A DNA stretch of 64,000 nucleotides from Kineosporia aurantiaca JCM 3230 (GTDB lineage Bacteria; Actinomycetota; Actinomycetes; Actinomycetales; Kineosporiaceae), in NCBI GenBank assembly GCA_000719025.1, contig JODP01000015.1:62001-126000 (forward strand), in the 5' to 3' direction. This document shows, one piece after another, positions 34,161 through 42,802 of the stretch. The notes under the pieces are model-generated. The model was not told the DNA's origin. It was given only the letters and a program-made list of their open reading frames with translations, and did no database searches. Within the stretch, counting starts at the first letter, position 1. Each line of letters starts with the position of its first letter. The position numbers were made by a program, and so were the translations under genes.

Positions 34161-34982
34161 TCAGTCCTGGTGGAGCGGGGCGAACCGCGCGTAGATCTCG
34201 GGCCGGCGATCACCGAAGGCATCGGCGAGCGAAGTCAGGGTCTTGTTCCGGGCCAGGGTCAGGTCCAGGTCGGCCGTAGCGACCCCGTCGAGGCCGGGAC
34301 CAGCCACCACCCAGCCGTTCTCGTCGATGACGGCGGTGCCCGCCGTCCATTCCTGTCCCCGTTCGGTCCCGGTGCGGTCGCAGGCGACGATCGCCAGGTG
34401 ACTGACCCGGGCTGCGGCCATGGCGATCAGCACCTCCGGCGGGTGCTCGCCGTCCGGCCGGGGGACCAGGGGCCAGTTGGTGGGGACCGCGATCAGGTCG
34501 GCCCCGGCCAGCGCCACGCCCCGGGTGAGTTCGGGGAATTCCAGGTCGTAACAGATCATCACGGCGATCCGGCCGTGCGGGGTGTCCAGCAGCGGCGGGG
34601 CGTCGAGACCGGGGGTGAAGACCAGTTTCTCCCGGTCCCACAGGTGCAGTTTTCGGTAGACGGCCAGGACGCCCTCGGGCCCGACGACCGCCGCGCTGTT
34701 GTAAAGCAGGCCGTCGGAGCCCAGTTCCGCGAATCCACCGATCACCAGGGCCCCTTGGCCCGCGGCCCCCCACTCGAGCAGCCGCGCGTCGTCCGCCGGG
34801 ATCGCCACCGCCCGGGCCTCCTCCGGGGAGGCGAACACGTAGCCGGTGAGAACCAGTTCCGGAAGCACGACGAGCTGGGCTCCTCGGGCCGCGGCGGCCC
34901 GGATGGCGGCCAGGGCCAGGTCCTGATTGCCGGCCAGGTCACCGATGGTGGGTGCGAGCTGGTGCGCCTCTATCCGGGTCAT
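34161..34982 (-). CDS. Carbon-nitrogen hydrolase (nitrilase superfamily)
   Basis: The 273-residue amidase-type enzyme has the superfamily triad Glu42 (LPELVLTGY), Lys111 (YRKLHLWDREK) and Cys144 (ICYDLEFPE). The pattern is closer to the omega-amidase/NAD synthetase-like branch than to true nitrilases. It lies 10 bases after the stop of the APC permease gene on the same strand, so it is probably the second gene of that operon. An imported amino acid or amine derivative could be its substrate, but this is inference. Confidence 0.82.
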   Translation of the reverse strand: MTRIEAHQLAPTIGDLAGNQDLALAAIRAAAARGAQLVVLPELVLTGYVFASPEEARAVAIPADDARLLEWGAAGQGALVIGGFAELGSDGLLYNSAAVVGPEGVLAVYRKLHLWDREKLVFTPGLDAPPLLDTPHGRIAVMICYDLEFPELTRGVALAGADLIAVPTNWPLVPRPDGEHPPEVLIAMAAARVSHLAIVACDRTGTERGQEWTAGTAVIDENGWVVAGPGLDGVATADLDLTLARNKTLTSLADAFGDRRPEIYARFAPLHQD

Positions 34983-34992
34983 CGCCCTGACC

Positions 34993-36435
34993 CTAGACGT
35001 CCGCGCTGTCCAGGCGGGCGCGGACCCGGTCCTGGAGTCCGTTGACCAGGAAGACGATCAGCCCGGCCAGGACCAGCCAGGCCAGCACGTAGTAGGGGAA
35101 GTAGCGGTACGGCCCGGAGACGCCGACGACGTTCTTGTAGATGGTGTAGACCACGAAAGCGAGGGCCAGGACCGGGATGACGATCTGCCAGCGGGGTGCT
35201 TTGGCCGGCCCACTGAGGAAGAGGAAGCGCAGGGCGCCGAGGGTGGCCAGGGCGTAGGCGACCAGCAGGGCGATGGTGCCGATGGTCAGCCAGTAGAAGG
35301 TGGCGTCCTCCACGCCGGTCCCCGCCAGTCGCTGCCCGACCATGAAGATCATGACGAACGTGCAGATCACGGCCAGGGTGGCGACCGGGGCGCCGCTCTT
35401 GGAGAGCCGGACCAGGCGGCCGGAGACACCGGCGTCCCGGGCCAGGGCGTAGGAGATCCGGGCGGCGCCGTTCAGCGTGCCGAGGGTGATCGCGAACAGG
35501 CTAAGGCTGGCGACGAGGTTGAGCAGGACGGCCAGGGCCTGGCCGACGTAGGCCTGGCCGAGGTCGCCGTAGGCCGAGCCGTTCACGAAGGCCTCGGCGC
35601 CCTTGGGGGTGGCGCCGTAGCCGACGGACTGCCCGACGATGGTGAGCAGGAAGAAGATCCCGACGATGACCACGGCGATCTTGATGGCGCGCGGGATCTC
35701 GCGTTTCGGGTTGAGCGTCTCCTCACCGAGCGCGGCGGCGCCCTCGAAGCCGGCGAAGGCCAGGAAGCCGAAGACGGCGGCGCTGGCGATCTCGCTGATC
35801 CCGGTTCCGGTGGGCAGTTTCAGGAAGTCGAGGTTGAGGTGCTGGCCGTCGGGGGCGTGCCCGGTGCCGGTGCGGATCAGGATCACCACGGACAGGATGC
35901 CGACCAGGGCCGCGCCGATCAGCTCGGAGATCAGCAGGACCCGGGTGATCACCCGGATCTCGGTGAAGGACAGGGCGAAGACGATGGCCAGCGCGATGAT
36001 CGCGGTCCAGATCCACTCGGAGAAGCTGCCGATGTGGATCCCGTGCAGGAACTGGTTGAAGAACAGCGCGATCTCGATGGTCGAGCCGGTGCCGATGGTG
36101 GCGTAGGCACCGAACAGCGCGAACCCGGCGATGAATCCGGCCCGCGGGCCGAGGGTCTTGCCGACCAGCGCGTAGACCGATCCGGTGTGCGAGATGTACC
36201 GCGAGAGCTTGACGAACCCGTAGGCGACCAGCGAAACGCCGATGATCGCGAAGACGAACGCCCAGGTGGCGCCCTGGCCCAGGATGCCGGCGGCGCCGAC
36301 CCCGAGCAGGGCCATCGCGCCGACCGGCCCGATCAGGCCGATCGAGAAGGCGGCCGCGTCCACCACACTGAGTTCTCGCCTCAGCCCCGCGCCGTCCGTG
36401 GAACCCGTACCCGCTGCTGATTCTCCGATCACCAT
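34993..36435 (-). CDS. APC-family amino acid/amine permease
   Basis: The 480-residue membrane protein has about 12 predicted helices. The N-terminal sequence LSVVDAAAFSIGLIGPVGAMALLG and FAGFEGAAALGEETLNPKREIPRAI (helix 6 region and following loop) are classic APC landmarks. The ATG at 36435 is chosen because the homology starts some 25 residues later; the frame is open further upstream but overlaps the LysR gene. It heads a unit with the nitrilase gene, beside a LysR and a HisD-like gene, suggesting uptake and breakdown of a nitrogen compound. Confidence 0.85.
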   Translation of the reverse strand: MVIGESAAGTGSTDGAGLRRELSVVDAAAFSIGLIGPVGAMALLGVGAAGILGQGATWAFVFAIIGVSLVAYGFVKLSRYISHTGSVYALVGKTLGPRAGFIAGFALFGAYATIGTGSTIEIALFFNQFLHGIHIGSFSEWIWTAIIALAIVFALSFTEIRVITRVLLISELIGAALVGILSVVILIRTGTGHAPDGQHLNLDFLKLPTGTGISEIASAAVFGFLAFAGFEGAAALGEETLNPKREIPRAIKIAVVIVGIFFLLTIVGQSVGYGATPKGAEAFVNGSAYGDLGQAYVGQALAVLLNLVASLSLFAITLGTLNGAARISYALARDAGVSGRLVRLSKSGAPVATLAVICTFVMIFMVGQRLAGTGVEDATFYWLTIGTIALLVAYALATLGALRFLFLSGPAKAPRWQIVIPVLALAFVVYTIYKNVVGVSGPYRYFPYYVLAWLVLAGLIVFLVNGLQDRVRARLDSADV

Positions 36436-36467
36436 GAAGCGGAAATTAGGTGGGATCCAAGACCAGG

Positions 36468-37421
36468 TCAACCATGTGTTTCCTTGGGATGGCCACTGGG
36501 TTCCCCTGTAGGCATGCGCTGGACCAGCGGATTGGCCCGCAGCATGCGCCGCGCGAGCAGGGCCAGCTCGCTGGTGGCGGGGGAGAGCGGGGCCGATTCG
36601 CGGCGGATCAGGGCGATCGTGTCGTAGAGCGGCGGGTCGAACGGGACCACGCCGACGTCCGCCGGGCAGGCCGCGCTGGCCGCCACCGCCCGGGAGACGA
36701 AGGTGTCCCCGATCCCGCGGGAGACGAGTTTCAGGGCCGCCTCGACGTGTTCGACCTCGATCCAGGGATCGAGTTTGCGGCCGACCAGCTGACTGCGCTG
36801 GGCCAGCTGGCGCCGGGTCGGGTCGCGCCAGCCGGCGTGCGCGTCGTAGAGGATGAGCCGGGCGGCGGCCAGTTCCTCGATCGTCGGTGAGCGCTCGAGC
36901 TTGGCCGGATCGGCGCTGGCGAAGACCACCTCGTCGCGGCCGATCGGGGTGACGGTCAGGCCCTCGGCGTCGATCGGCAGGACGACCAGCCCGGCCTCGA
37001 GCCGGCCCTCGCTCACCGCCGCGGCCACGTCGACCGAGTTCAGTCCGATCAGCCGGATCCGGACCTGCGGATGCTTGCGGTGGAACTGCTCGGCCAGGTC
37101 GGCCAGCAGGTAGTAGTCGGCGTTGCGCAGCACCCCGAACGTGGCCACCCCGCCGTCGAGCGAGCGCAGCGACTTCAGCGCCGCGGTGCCGCTGTCGGCG
37201 GCGGCCACCGCCTGCTCGGCGAACGCGACCAGCTCCTGCCCGGCCGCGGTGAGCACGAGCTGGTGGTGGCGGCGCAGGAAGAGCTTGACCTGATGTTCCT
37301 CCTCCAGCCGGCGGACCAGCTCGGAGACGGACGCCTGGCTGATCGACAGCTCGGCGGCGGCCGCTGTGAAGGACCCGGTACGAACGGCGGCCAGGAACGA
37401 CCGGAGCTGGTTGAGCGTCAC
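36468..37421 (-). CDS. LysR-family transcriptional regulator
   Basis: The 317-residue regulator starts with GTG. The winged helix-turn-helix occupies residues 1-60 (LNQLRSFLAAVRTGSFTAAAAELSISQASVSELVRRLEEE), followed by a two-lobed substrate-binding domain. It is divergent from the HisD-like gene with 72 bases between the starts, and the APC permease gene lies downstream in the same orientation. It is therefore the likely activator of HisD-like expression and perhaps of the permease. Confidence 0.88.
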   Translation of the reverse strand: MTLNQLRSFLAAVRTGSFTAAAAELSISQASVSELVRRLEEEHQVKLFLRRHHQLVLTAAGQELVAFAEQAVAAADSGTAALKSLRSLDGGVATFGVLRNADYYLLADLAEQFHRKHPQVRIRLIGLNSVDVAAAVSEGRLEAGLVVLPIDAEGLTVTPIGRDEVVFASADPAKLERSPTIEELAAARLILYDAHAGWRDPTRRQLAQRSQLVGRKLDPWIEVEHVEAALKLVSRGIGDTFVSRAVAASAACPADVGVVPFDPPLYDTIALIRRESAPLSPATSELALLARRMLRANPLVQRMPTGEPSGHPKETHG

Positions 37422-37422
37422 T

Positions 37423-37451
37423 GGGTAATCCTATGGAGAGCACCGGGTAAT
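37423..37451. promoter_or_regulatory. Direct repeat of GGGTAAT in the LysR/HisD-like intergenic region
   Basis: GGGTAAT occurs at 37423-37429 and again at 37445-37451, a 22-base (two-turn) spacing on one helix face. It lies between the divergent LysR and HisD-like starts, where LysR proteins bind. It is not a classical T-N11-A dyad, so this is tentative. Confidence 0.35.
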
Positions 37452-37493
37452 TCAAGGTTGTCCCTCGAGTGGGTGCTTCCTACGCTCGATGAC

Positions 37494-38810
37494 ATGTACT
37501 TCGGATCATCCGTGACACCCGGCTCTTTCACCGTCATCAAGGCCCCCGCCCACTCGGGGCCCCCGTCCCAGCGCGACCCCGCGGTGGTGTCCACGGTCTC
37601 GCAGATGCTCAGCGCGATCGAGACCCGCGGGATGGACGCGGTCCGCGAATACGCCTCGAAGCTCGACCATTTCGAAGGTGGGTCGATCGAGCTCGACCGG
37701 GACACGATCGCCCGCTCCGGCGAGCGCCTGGACCCCGCCCTGCGGACGGCGATCGAGCTGGGCGCCGAGCGGACCGCCGCCTTCGCCCGGGCCACGGCCA
37801 CGCATCTGACCGGTTTCGAGACCACGCTGGTGCCGGGGCTGGTGACCGGCGTCCGCTACATGCCGCTGCAGCGGGTCGGGGCCTACCTTCCGGCCGGCCG
37901 CTTCCCGCTCACCGCGAGCGCGTTCATGACCGTGAACGTCGCCAAGGTCGCCGGAGTGCCAACGGTTCTGGCCTGTACCCCGCCTCAGTCGGACGGCTGT
38001 CCCAACCCCGCCGTGCTTTACGCCGCCCACGTGTCCGGGGTGGACCGGGCCTTCCTGCTCGGTGGTGTGCAGGCGCTGGCGGCCATGGCCTTCGGGCTGC
38101 TCGGTGAGGAACCGGTGGACATGATCGTCGGGGCCGGGAACGCCTACGTGGCCGAGGCCAAGCGGCAGCTCTTCGGGAAGACCGCGATCGACCTGCTCGC
38201 CGGCCCCTCCGAGGTCGCGGTGATCGCCGACGGCACGGCCGACGTCGAGTTGGTGGCGGCGGACCTGCTCGGCCAGGCCGAGCACGGGCTGGACTCCCCG
38301 GCCGCGCTGATCTCCACCGACCACGACTTCGCGGTCGCGGTGGCGGCCGAGGTGGAGCGCCAGCTGAGGACGCTCGAGACCCGGGAGATCGCGGGGCCGG
38401 CCTGGCGGGACTGGGGATCGGTGACCGTGGCGCCCGACCGGGAGACGGCGGTGCGGCTGATGGACGACCTGGCTCCCGAGCACCTGGAGATCCAGACCGA
38501 GGACGACGACTGGTATCACGACCACCTGCACAACTACGGGTCGATCTTCCTCGGCGCGTGGAGCACGGTGGCCTACTCGGACAAGGGCATGGCCGGCACG
38601 AACCACGTACTGCCGACGGCCGGCGGAGCCCGTCACAGCGCGGGACTCTCGGTCTCCCGATTTGTCAAACCGCTGACCTATCAGCGGGTCGAACGCTCGG
38701 CCACTCCGCTGCTGGCCGAGGCCGTGGACGTGATCTCGGCGTCCGAGGGGATGGCCGCCCACCGAGCCACGGCAACCCTACGGCTGGAGCGTTTCCGGGC
38801 CGGCCGCTGA
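37494..38810 (+). CDS. Histidinol dehydrogenase-family oxidoreductase (probably catabolic)
   Basis: The 438-residue NAD-dependent, zinc-containing dehydrogenase has all HisD active-site positions: Gln261 and His264 (GQAEHG), the Glu329-His330 pair (APEHLEIQT), Asp363 (SDKGMAGTNHVLP) and His423. No other his gene is nearby; instead it sits with a LysR regulator, an APC permease and a nitrilase. The family also includes HpsN, which oxidises dihydroxypropanesulfonate, so a role in degrading a hydroxylated substrate is more likely than histidine synthesis. The replacement of the usual GDY by SDK near the Asp ligand supports a different subgroup. Confidence 0.75.
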   Translation: MYFGSSVTPGSFTVIKAPAHSGPPSQRDPAVVSTVSQMLSAIETRGMDAVREYASKLDHFEGGSIELDRDTIARSGERLDPALRTAIELGAERTAAFARATATHLTGFETTLVPGLVTGVRYMPLQRVGAYLPAGRFPLTASAFMTVNVAKVAGVPTVLACTPPQSDGCPNPAVLYAAHVSGVDRAFLLGGVQALAAMAFGLLGEEPVDMIVGAGNAYVAEAKRQLFGKTAIDLLAGPSEVAVIADGTADVELVAADLLGQAEHGLDSPAALISTDHDFAVAVAAEVERQLRTLETREIAGPAWRDWGSVTVAPDRETAVRLMDDLAPEHLEIQTEDDDWYHDHLHNYGSIFLGAWSTVAYSDKGMAGTNHVLPTAGGARHSAGLSVSRFVKPLTYQRVERSATPLLAEAVDVISASEGMAAHRATATLRLERFRAGR

Positions 38811-38824
38811 CTATCCTGGGCCAA

Positions 38825-39559
38825 GTGAAACTTGAGATAGTCCGCCTGGCCGACGACCCCGCGCTCTGGGAGACGTGGGACGAACTCGACGACTTGTGGC
38901 CGCCGTTCATGTGGCAGGATCCGACGGGCTCGTTCTACTACCGCTACCTCCGTGAGCACTTTCCGGAGCACTGCCTGCTCGCGGTCGACCGATCCACCGG
39001 CCGGGCCGTGGCCAAGGCGAACTCGGTGCCGCTGGCCCACGACTTCTCCCCGTCCGAGGAGCTCCCGGAAGGCGGCTGGGACTGGGCGATCCGCCAGAGC
39101 GTGCACGACCGGCTGTCCGGGAGCGTCCCCACCATCTGTTCGGCGCTCGAAATCATGATCCGGCCGACCGCTCGCGGCACCGGTCTGTCCTCGGTGATGC
39201 TCGGCGCGATGCGGGACAACGTGACCCGGTTGGGCTTCCGGGATCTGATCGCACCGGTCCGGCCGATCGGCCGGACCGGGCCGGTTCGCGAATATGCCTT
39301 CCGGGTCCGGCCCGACGGCCTGCCGGTCGACCCCTGGCTCCGGGTGCACGTGCGGGCCGGTGGCCGGATCGTCAACGTGGCGCACAGCAGCATGGTGATG
39401 ACCGGTCGGCTCGCTCAGTGGCGGACCTGGACCGGGCTTCCCTTTGACGCGGATGGTCAGGTCGAGGTGCCCGAAGCCCTTGCCCCGGTGCAGGTTTCCC
39501 TGGCTGACGACGTAGCGGTCTACGTCGAACCGAATATCTGGGTCCATCATCGCCTTTGA
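38825..39559 (+). CDS. GNAT-like acyltransferase
   Basis: The 244-residue protein starts with GTG 14 bases after the stop of the HisD-like gene, with no clear ribosome site, so it is probably translated by coupling. The middle contains the acetyl-CoA-binding pattern IMIRPTARGTGLSSVMLGAMRD, with R-x-x-G-x-G/S. The N-terminal half (WETWDELDDLWPPFMWQDPTG) and C-terminal strands are less typical. The acyl acceptor is unknown. Confidence 0.65.
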   Translation: MKLEIVRLADDPALWETWDELDDLWPPFMWQDPTGSFYYRYLREHFPEHCLLAVDRSTGRAVAKANSVPLAHDFSPSEELPEGGWDWAIRQSVHDRLSGSVPTICSALEIMIRPTARGTGLSSVMLGAMRDNVTRLGFRDLIAPVRPIGRTGPVREYAFRVRPDGLPVDPWLRVHVRAGGRIVNVAHSSMVMTGRLAQWRTWTGLPFDADGQVEVPEALAPVQVSLADDVAVYVEPNIWVHHRL

Positions 39560-39781
39560 TGCCGGATCCGGTTCGGTGGTGCGTCCGGTCGGGTCCCTCC
39601 CCCAGACCCGGCCGCACGGACACCGGGACCCGGACTCTCCGGTGGATGGTGTTCCTGTGACCCGTGCGGTACTTTCCGTGACATCAGAGAACTCTGCGTG
39701 ACCGCTTTCGGCGGAAACGCGACCTCTGGGTGAGTTTGTCACGGGCCGGGCCTCGGAGCCCGGCGAAATGGGGGAGCAAGC
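39560..39781 (+). promoter_or_regulatory. Leader and possible promoter of the DUF4331-TPR-NicO operon
   Basis: The 222 bases hold a short dyad, CAGAG (39685-39689) and CTCTG (39692-39696). GGAAAC (39713-39718) and GTTTG (39734-39738), 15 bases apart, resemble an ECF-sigma promoter. Both are weak observations. No gene was seen. Confidence 0.25.
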
Positions 39782-41464
39782 GTGGGGAACCAGCGAAAGA
39801 GATCCACCGCAAGGACGATTCAGCGAAGGGTGGGCGGCTGGGTGGCCGTCGGCCTGGCGACGGGCTCGGCCTTCGCGGCCGGCGCCGGCCCGGCCGCGGC
39901 GTCCAGCCACCGGGAGGCGCCGCTGACCGCGAGCGACCCGAAGATCGACAACACCGACCTGTACGCGTTCGTCAGTCCGGACAAGACCGACACGGTGACC
40001 GTGATCGCGAACTGGATCCCGTTCGAGGAGCCGAACGGCGGACCGAACTTCTACCCGTTCCAGGACGGCGCGCACTACGACATCAACATCGACAACGACG
40101 GTGACGCGGTCGCCGATCTGACCTACCGGTGGACCTTCACCACCCACGACAGCCGGGGCACCAACACGTTCCTGTACGCGAACGGGCCGGTCACGTCGCT
40201 GGACGACGAGAACCTGTTGTTCAAGCAGACCTACACGCTGCAGAAGATCGTCGACGGGGACGACGCGAACGCCACCACCATCGCCAGCGGCCAGGCCGCT
40301 CCGTCGGACATCGGCGAAGCCACGATGCCGGACTATCGCAAGCTCCGGGACTCCTCCTTCCAAACCGTCACCGGTGGCGGCCAGACCTTCGCCGGTCAGG
40401 CCGACGACCCGTTCTTCCTCGATCTGCGGGTGTTCGACCTGCTGTACGGCGGGAACCTGAAGGAGGTCGGCACCGACACCCTGGCCGGATACAACGTCAA
40501 CTCGATCGCCCTGCAGATTCCCAAGTCGGAACTCGCGATCGGCCAGGACGCCACCAAGAACCCGGTGGTCGGGATCTGGAGCAGCACCGAGAAGCAGACC
40601 CTGACCCTGACGCCCGGTAAGGCGGACCCGACCGGCGACTACGTCCAGGTCTCCCGCCTGGGCAACCCCCTGGTCAACGAGGTGGTCGTGCCGACCGGGC
40701 TGAAGGACGCCTTCAACTCGATCCCACCGGCCACCGACCACACGGTCTCCGCGGTGGTCGACAAGGTGCTCGATCCCGAGCTACCGCAGCTGATCCAGTC
40801 CATCTACAAGGTCAAGGCCCCGGCGGCGCCGCGCAACGACCTGGTCGAGATCTACCTGACCGGCATCGCCAAGAAGGCCCCGACGCTGGACAGCTCCACA
40901 GCGCCGATCCAGGCCGACCTGAACTCGCAGGTCCTCAACCAGGACGCGGATGCCACCCACTTCGTGCCCTCCGAGATGCTGCGCCTGAACATGGGCGTGG
41001 CCCCGACCAAGAAGCCGAACCGGCTCGGCGTCATCGGCGGTGACCTCCAGGGCTTCCCGAACGGGCGCCGGCTGGCCGACGACGTCCTGGACATCTCGCT
41101 GCAGGCCGTTGAGGGGGCGGCTCAGAGCGGGAAGATCGTTTCCGCGCTGAAGGCCGGCGACAAGGTCAACGCCAACGAGAAGCGGTTCGGCTCGATCTTT
41201 CCGTACCTGCGGCCGCCGAACACCTCGATGAACGTCAGTGGGAAGGCCAAGGCAGCTGCACTGCAACCGGCTTCGGCGCTCACGTTGCCGAACATCCCGT
41301 CGGGACCGTCGGCGGCGGCCGGTTCGGAATCCTCGTCCGGACCGTGGTTCGGCGGGGGCGCCGGAGCGGTGATCGCGGGTGGGCTGTTGCTGGCCGGGGC
41401 CGGGGTTCTGACCCTGACCCGGACCCGCAGGTTCCGGCTGCGCCCCTCGGCCCAGCCGGCCTGA
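39782..41464 (+). CDS. DUF4331 envelope protein with C-terminal membrane anchor
   Basis: The 560-residue exported protein begins with a twin-Arg-containing basic tail (QRR) and a signal peptide ending near PAAAS. The mature start SHREAPLTASDPKIDNTDLYAFVSPD is the hallmark of DUF4331, a family common in actinomycete envelopes and of unknown biochemical function. At the C-terminus a Ser/Gly-rich linker precedes a membrane helix (about 524-546) and a short basic tail (RTRRFRLR), so the protein is anchored outside the cell. The GTG start is preceded by GGGGGAG. It is the first gene of a three-gene operon with a TPR protein and a NicO transporter. Confidence 0.8.
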   Translation: MGNQRKRSTARTIQRRVGGWVAVGLATGSAFAAGAGPAAASSHREAPLTASDPKIDNTDLYAFVSPDKTDTVTVIANWIPFEEPNGGPNFYPFQDGAHYDINIDNDGDAVADLTYRWTFTTHDSRGTNTFLYANGPVTSLDDENLLFKQTYTLQKIVDGDDANATTIASGQAAPSDIGEATMPDYRKLRDSSFQTVTGGGQTFAGQADDPFFLDLRVFDLLYGGNLKEVGTDTLAGYNVNSIALQIPKSELAIGQDATKNPVVGIWSSTEKQTLTLTPGKADPTGDYVQVSRLGNPLVNEVVVPTGLKDAFNSIPPATDHTVSAVVDKVLDPELPQLIQSIYKVKAPAAPRNDLVEIYLTGIAKKAPTLDSSTAPIQADLNSQVLNQDADATHFVPSEMLRLNMGVAPTKKPNRLGVIGGDLQGFPNGRRLADDVLDISLQAVEGAAQSGKIVSALKAGDKVNANEKRFGSIFPYLRPPNTSMNVSGKAKAAALQPASALTLPNIPSGPSAAAGSESSSGPWFGGGAGAVIAGGLLLAGAGVLTLTRTRRFRLRPSAQPA

Positions 41465-41476
41465 TCCATCATCAAG

Positions 41477-42802
41477 GTGACGAGACGCTCGGTCACTGCA
41501 ATCATCGCCGCGGCCGCCGGGATTCTTCTCCTGGCGGCCGCGGGGGTGCTGACGCTCCGGGGGCCGGAGAACCATCGGGATTCCCCGGCCGAAGAGCGTG
41601 CTGCGGAGGCGGGCTCGGCTGCCCCGGCCGGTTCGGTAGCTGAGTCGATCGCCAGGTCTCAGGCGCATCTCCTGAAGTATCCGGAGGACGCCGCAGGGTG
41701 GGCTGCGCTCGGTGCTGCCTATGTGCAGCAGGCCCGGATCGTCGGTGATCCGACCTACTACCCAAAGGCCGAGGGAGCTCTGCAGAAGTCGATCGCGCAG
41801 CAGCCGGAAGGGAACGTCGCGGCGCTCACCGGCCTCGGTGCCCTGGCCAACGCTCGCCACGATTTCGCCGAAGCCCGCGACTGGGCCGAAAAAGCTGAGG
41901 AGATCGATCCTTTCGACGCAATCGCCCGCGGTGTCGAGGACGACGCCCTGACCCAGCTCGGCGACTATGCCGGAGCCCGGCGCGCCGCACAGAAGATGCT
42001 GGACCTGGCGCCCGGTATCCCGTCGTTCACCCGGGCCTCGTACCACTACGAGATGGCCGGGGATCCGGTTTCGGCGCGGCAGGCCCTGCAGCGGGCCCTG
42101 AGTGAGGCCTCCCGGGCGTCCGATATTTCCTACTGCCGAACCTATCTCGGCGAGCTGGCTCTGAACGAGGGCGACCCGGCGCAGGCGCTGCGCGAATACC
42201 GGGCCGGTCTGGCCGTCGATCCGGACAACGTCCAGTTGCTGGCCGGGCGGGCGAAGGCCCGGGCCGCCACCGGCGATCTGGACGGCGCCCGGGCGGACTA
42301 CGACGTCGTGGTGGCCCGCTTGCCGCTGGCGCAGTACCTGATCGAGTACGCCGAACTGCTCCAGGTGATGGGGGACGAGACCGGGTCCCGTCAGCAGCTC
42401 GACCTGATCGGGGTGGAGGACCGGCTGATGGCGGCCAACGGGGTGGTGGACGACCTGACTGCCTCCCAGGTGGCTGCCGACCACGGTTCCCCCGCCGACG
42501 CGGTGCGCCACGCTGAGGACGAATGGTCACGTCGTAAAAGCGTTCTGGTGGCGGACGCCCTGGGCTGGGCCCTGCACCGATCCGGGGACGATGGCCAGGC
42601 GAGGAGGTATGCGATCACGGCCGGAAGGCTCGGCTGGCGGAACGCGACCTTCAGCTACCACCGGGGCATGATCGAACTGGCCCTGGGGAATCGTTCCGCC
42701 GCCCGTCGGTACCTGACCGAAGCTCTGGACATCAATCCGCACTTCTCGCTCGTCCAGGCGCCCAAGGCGAGATCCGCACTGACATCCCTGAAGGGGTCAT
42801 GA
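41477..42802 (+). CDS. Membrane-anchored tetratricopeptide-repeat protein
   Basis: The 441-residue protein starts with GTG 12 bases after the DUF4331 stop. One N-terminal membrane helix (about 6-27) is followed by a linker and a series of TPR-like helical pairs across residues 55-435, for example WAALGAAYVQQARIVGD and ALTGLGALANARHDFAEA. It is probably an extracytoplasmic scaffold that brings partners together. Its stop overlaps the ATG of the NicO gene (ATGA), so stoichiometric synthesis of the two is likely. Confidence 0.75.
   Translation: MTRRSVTAIIAAAAGILLLAAAGVLTLRGPENHRDSPAEERAAEAGSAAPAGSVAESIARSQAHLLKYPEDAAGWAALGAAYVQQARIVGDPTYYPKAEGALQKSIAQQPEGNVAALTGLGALANARHDFAEARDWAEKAEEIDPFDAIARGVEDDALTQLGDYAGARRAAQKMLDLAPGIPSFTRASYHYEMAGDPVSARQALQRALSEASRASDISYCRTYLGELALNEGDPAQALREYRAGLAVDPDNVQLLAGRAKARAATGDLDGARADYDVVVARLPLAQYLIEYAELLQVMGDETGSRQQLDLIGVEDRLMAANGVVDDLTASQVAADHGSPADAVRHAEDEWSRRKSVLVADALGWALHRSGDDGQARRYAITAGRLGWRNATFSYHRGMIELALGNRSAARRYLTEALDINPHFSLVQAPKARSALTSLKGS

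Noticed and set aside
37494..38810. Biosynthetic hisD of a histidine operon
   Set aside because: No other his gene is adjacent; the neighbours are a LysR regulator, an APC permease and a nitrilase.
38681..40741. Long minus-strand frame across the HisD-like, GNAT and DUF4331 genes
   Set aside because: Spans three genes with strong homology on the other strand and has antisense-type composition.
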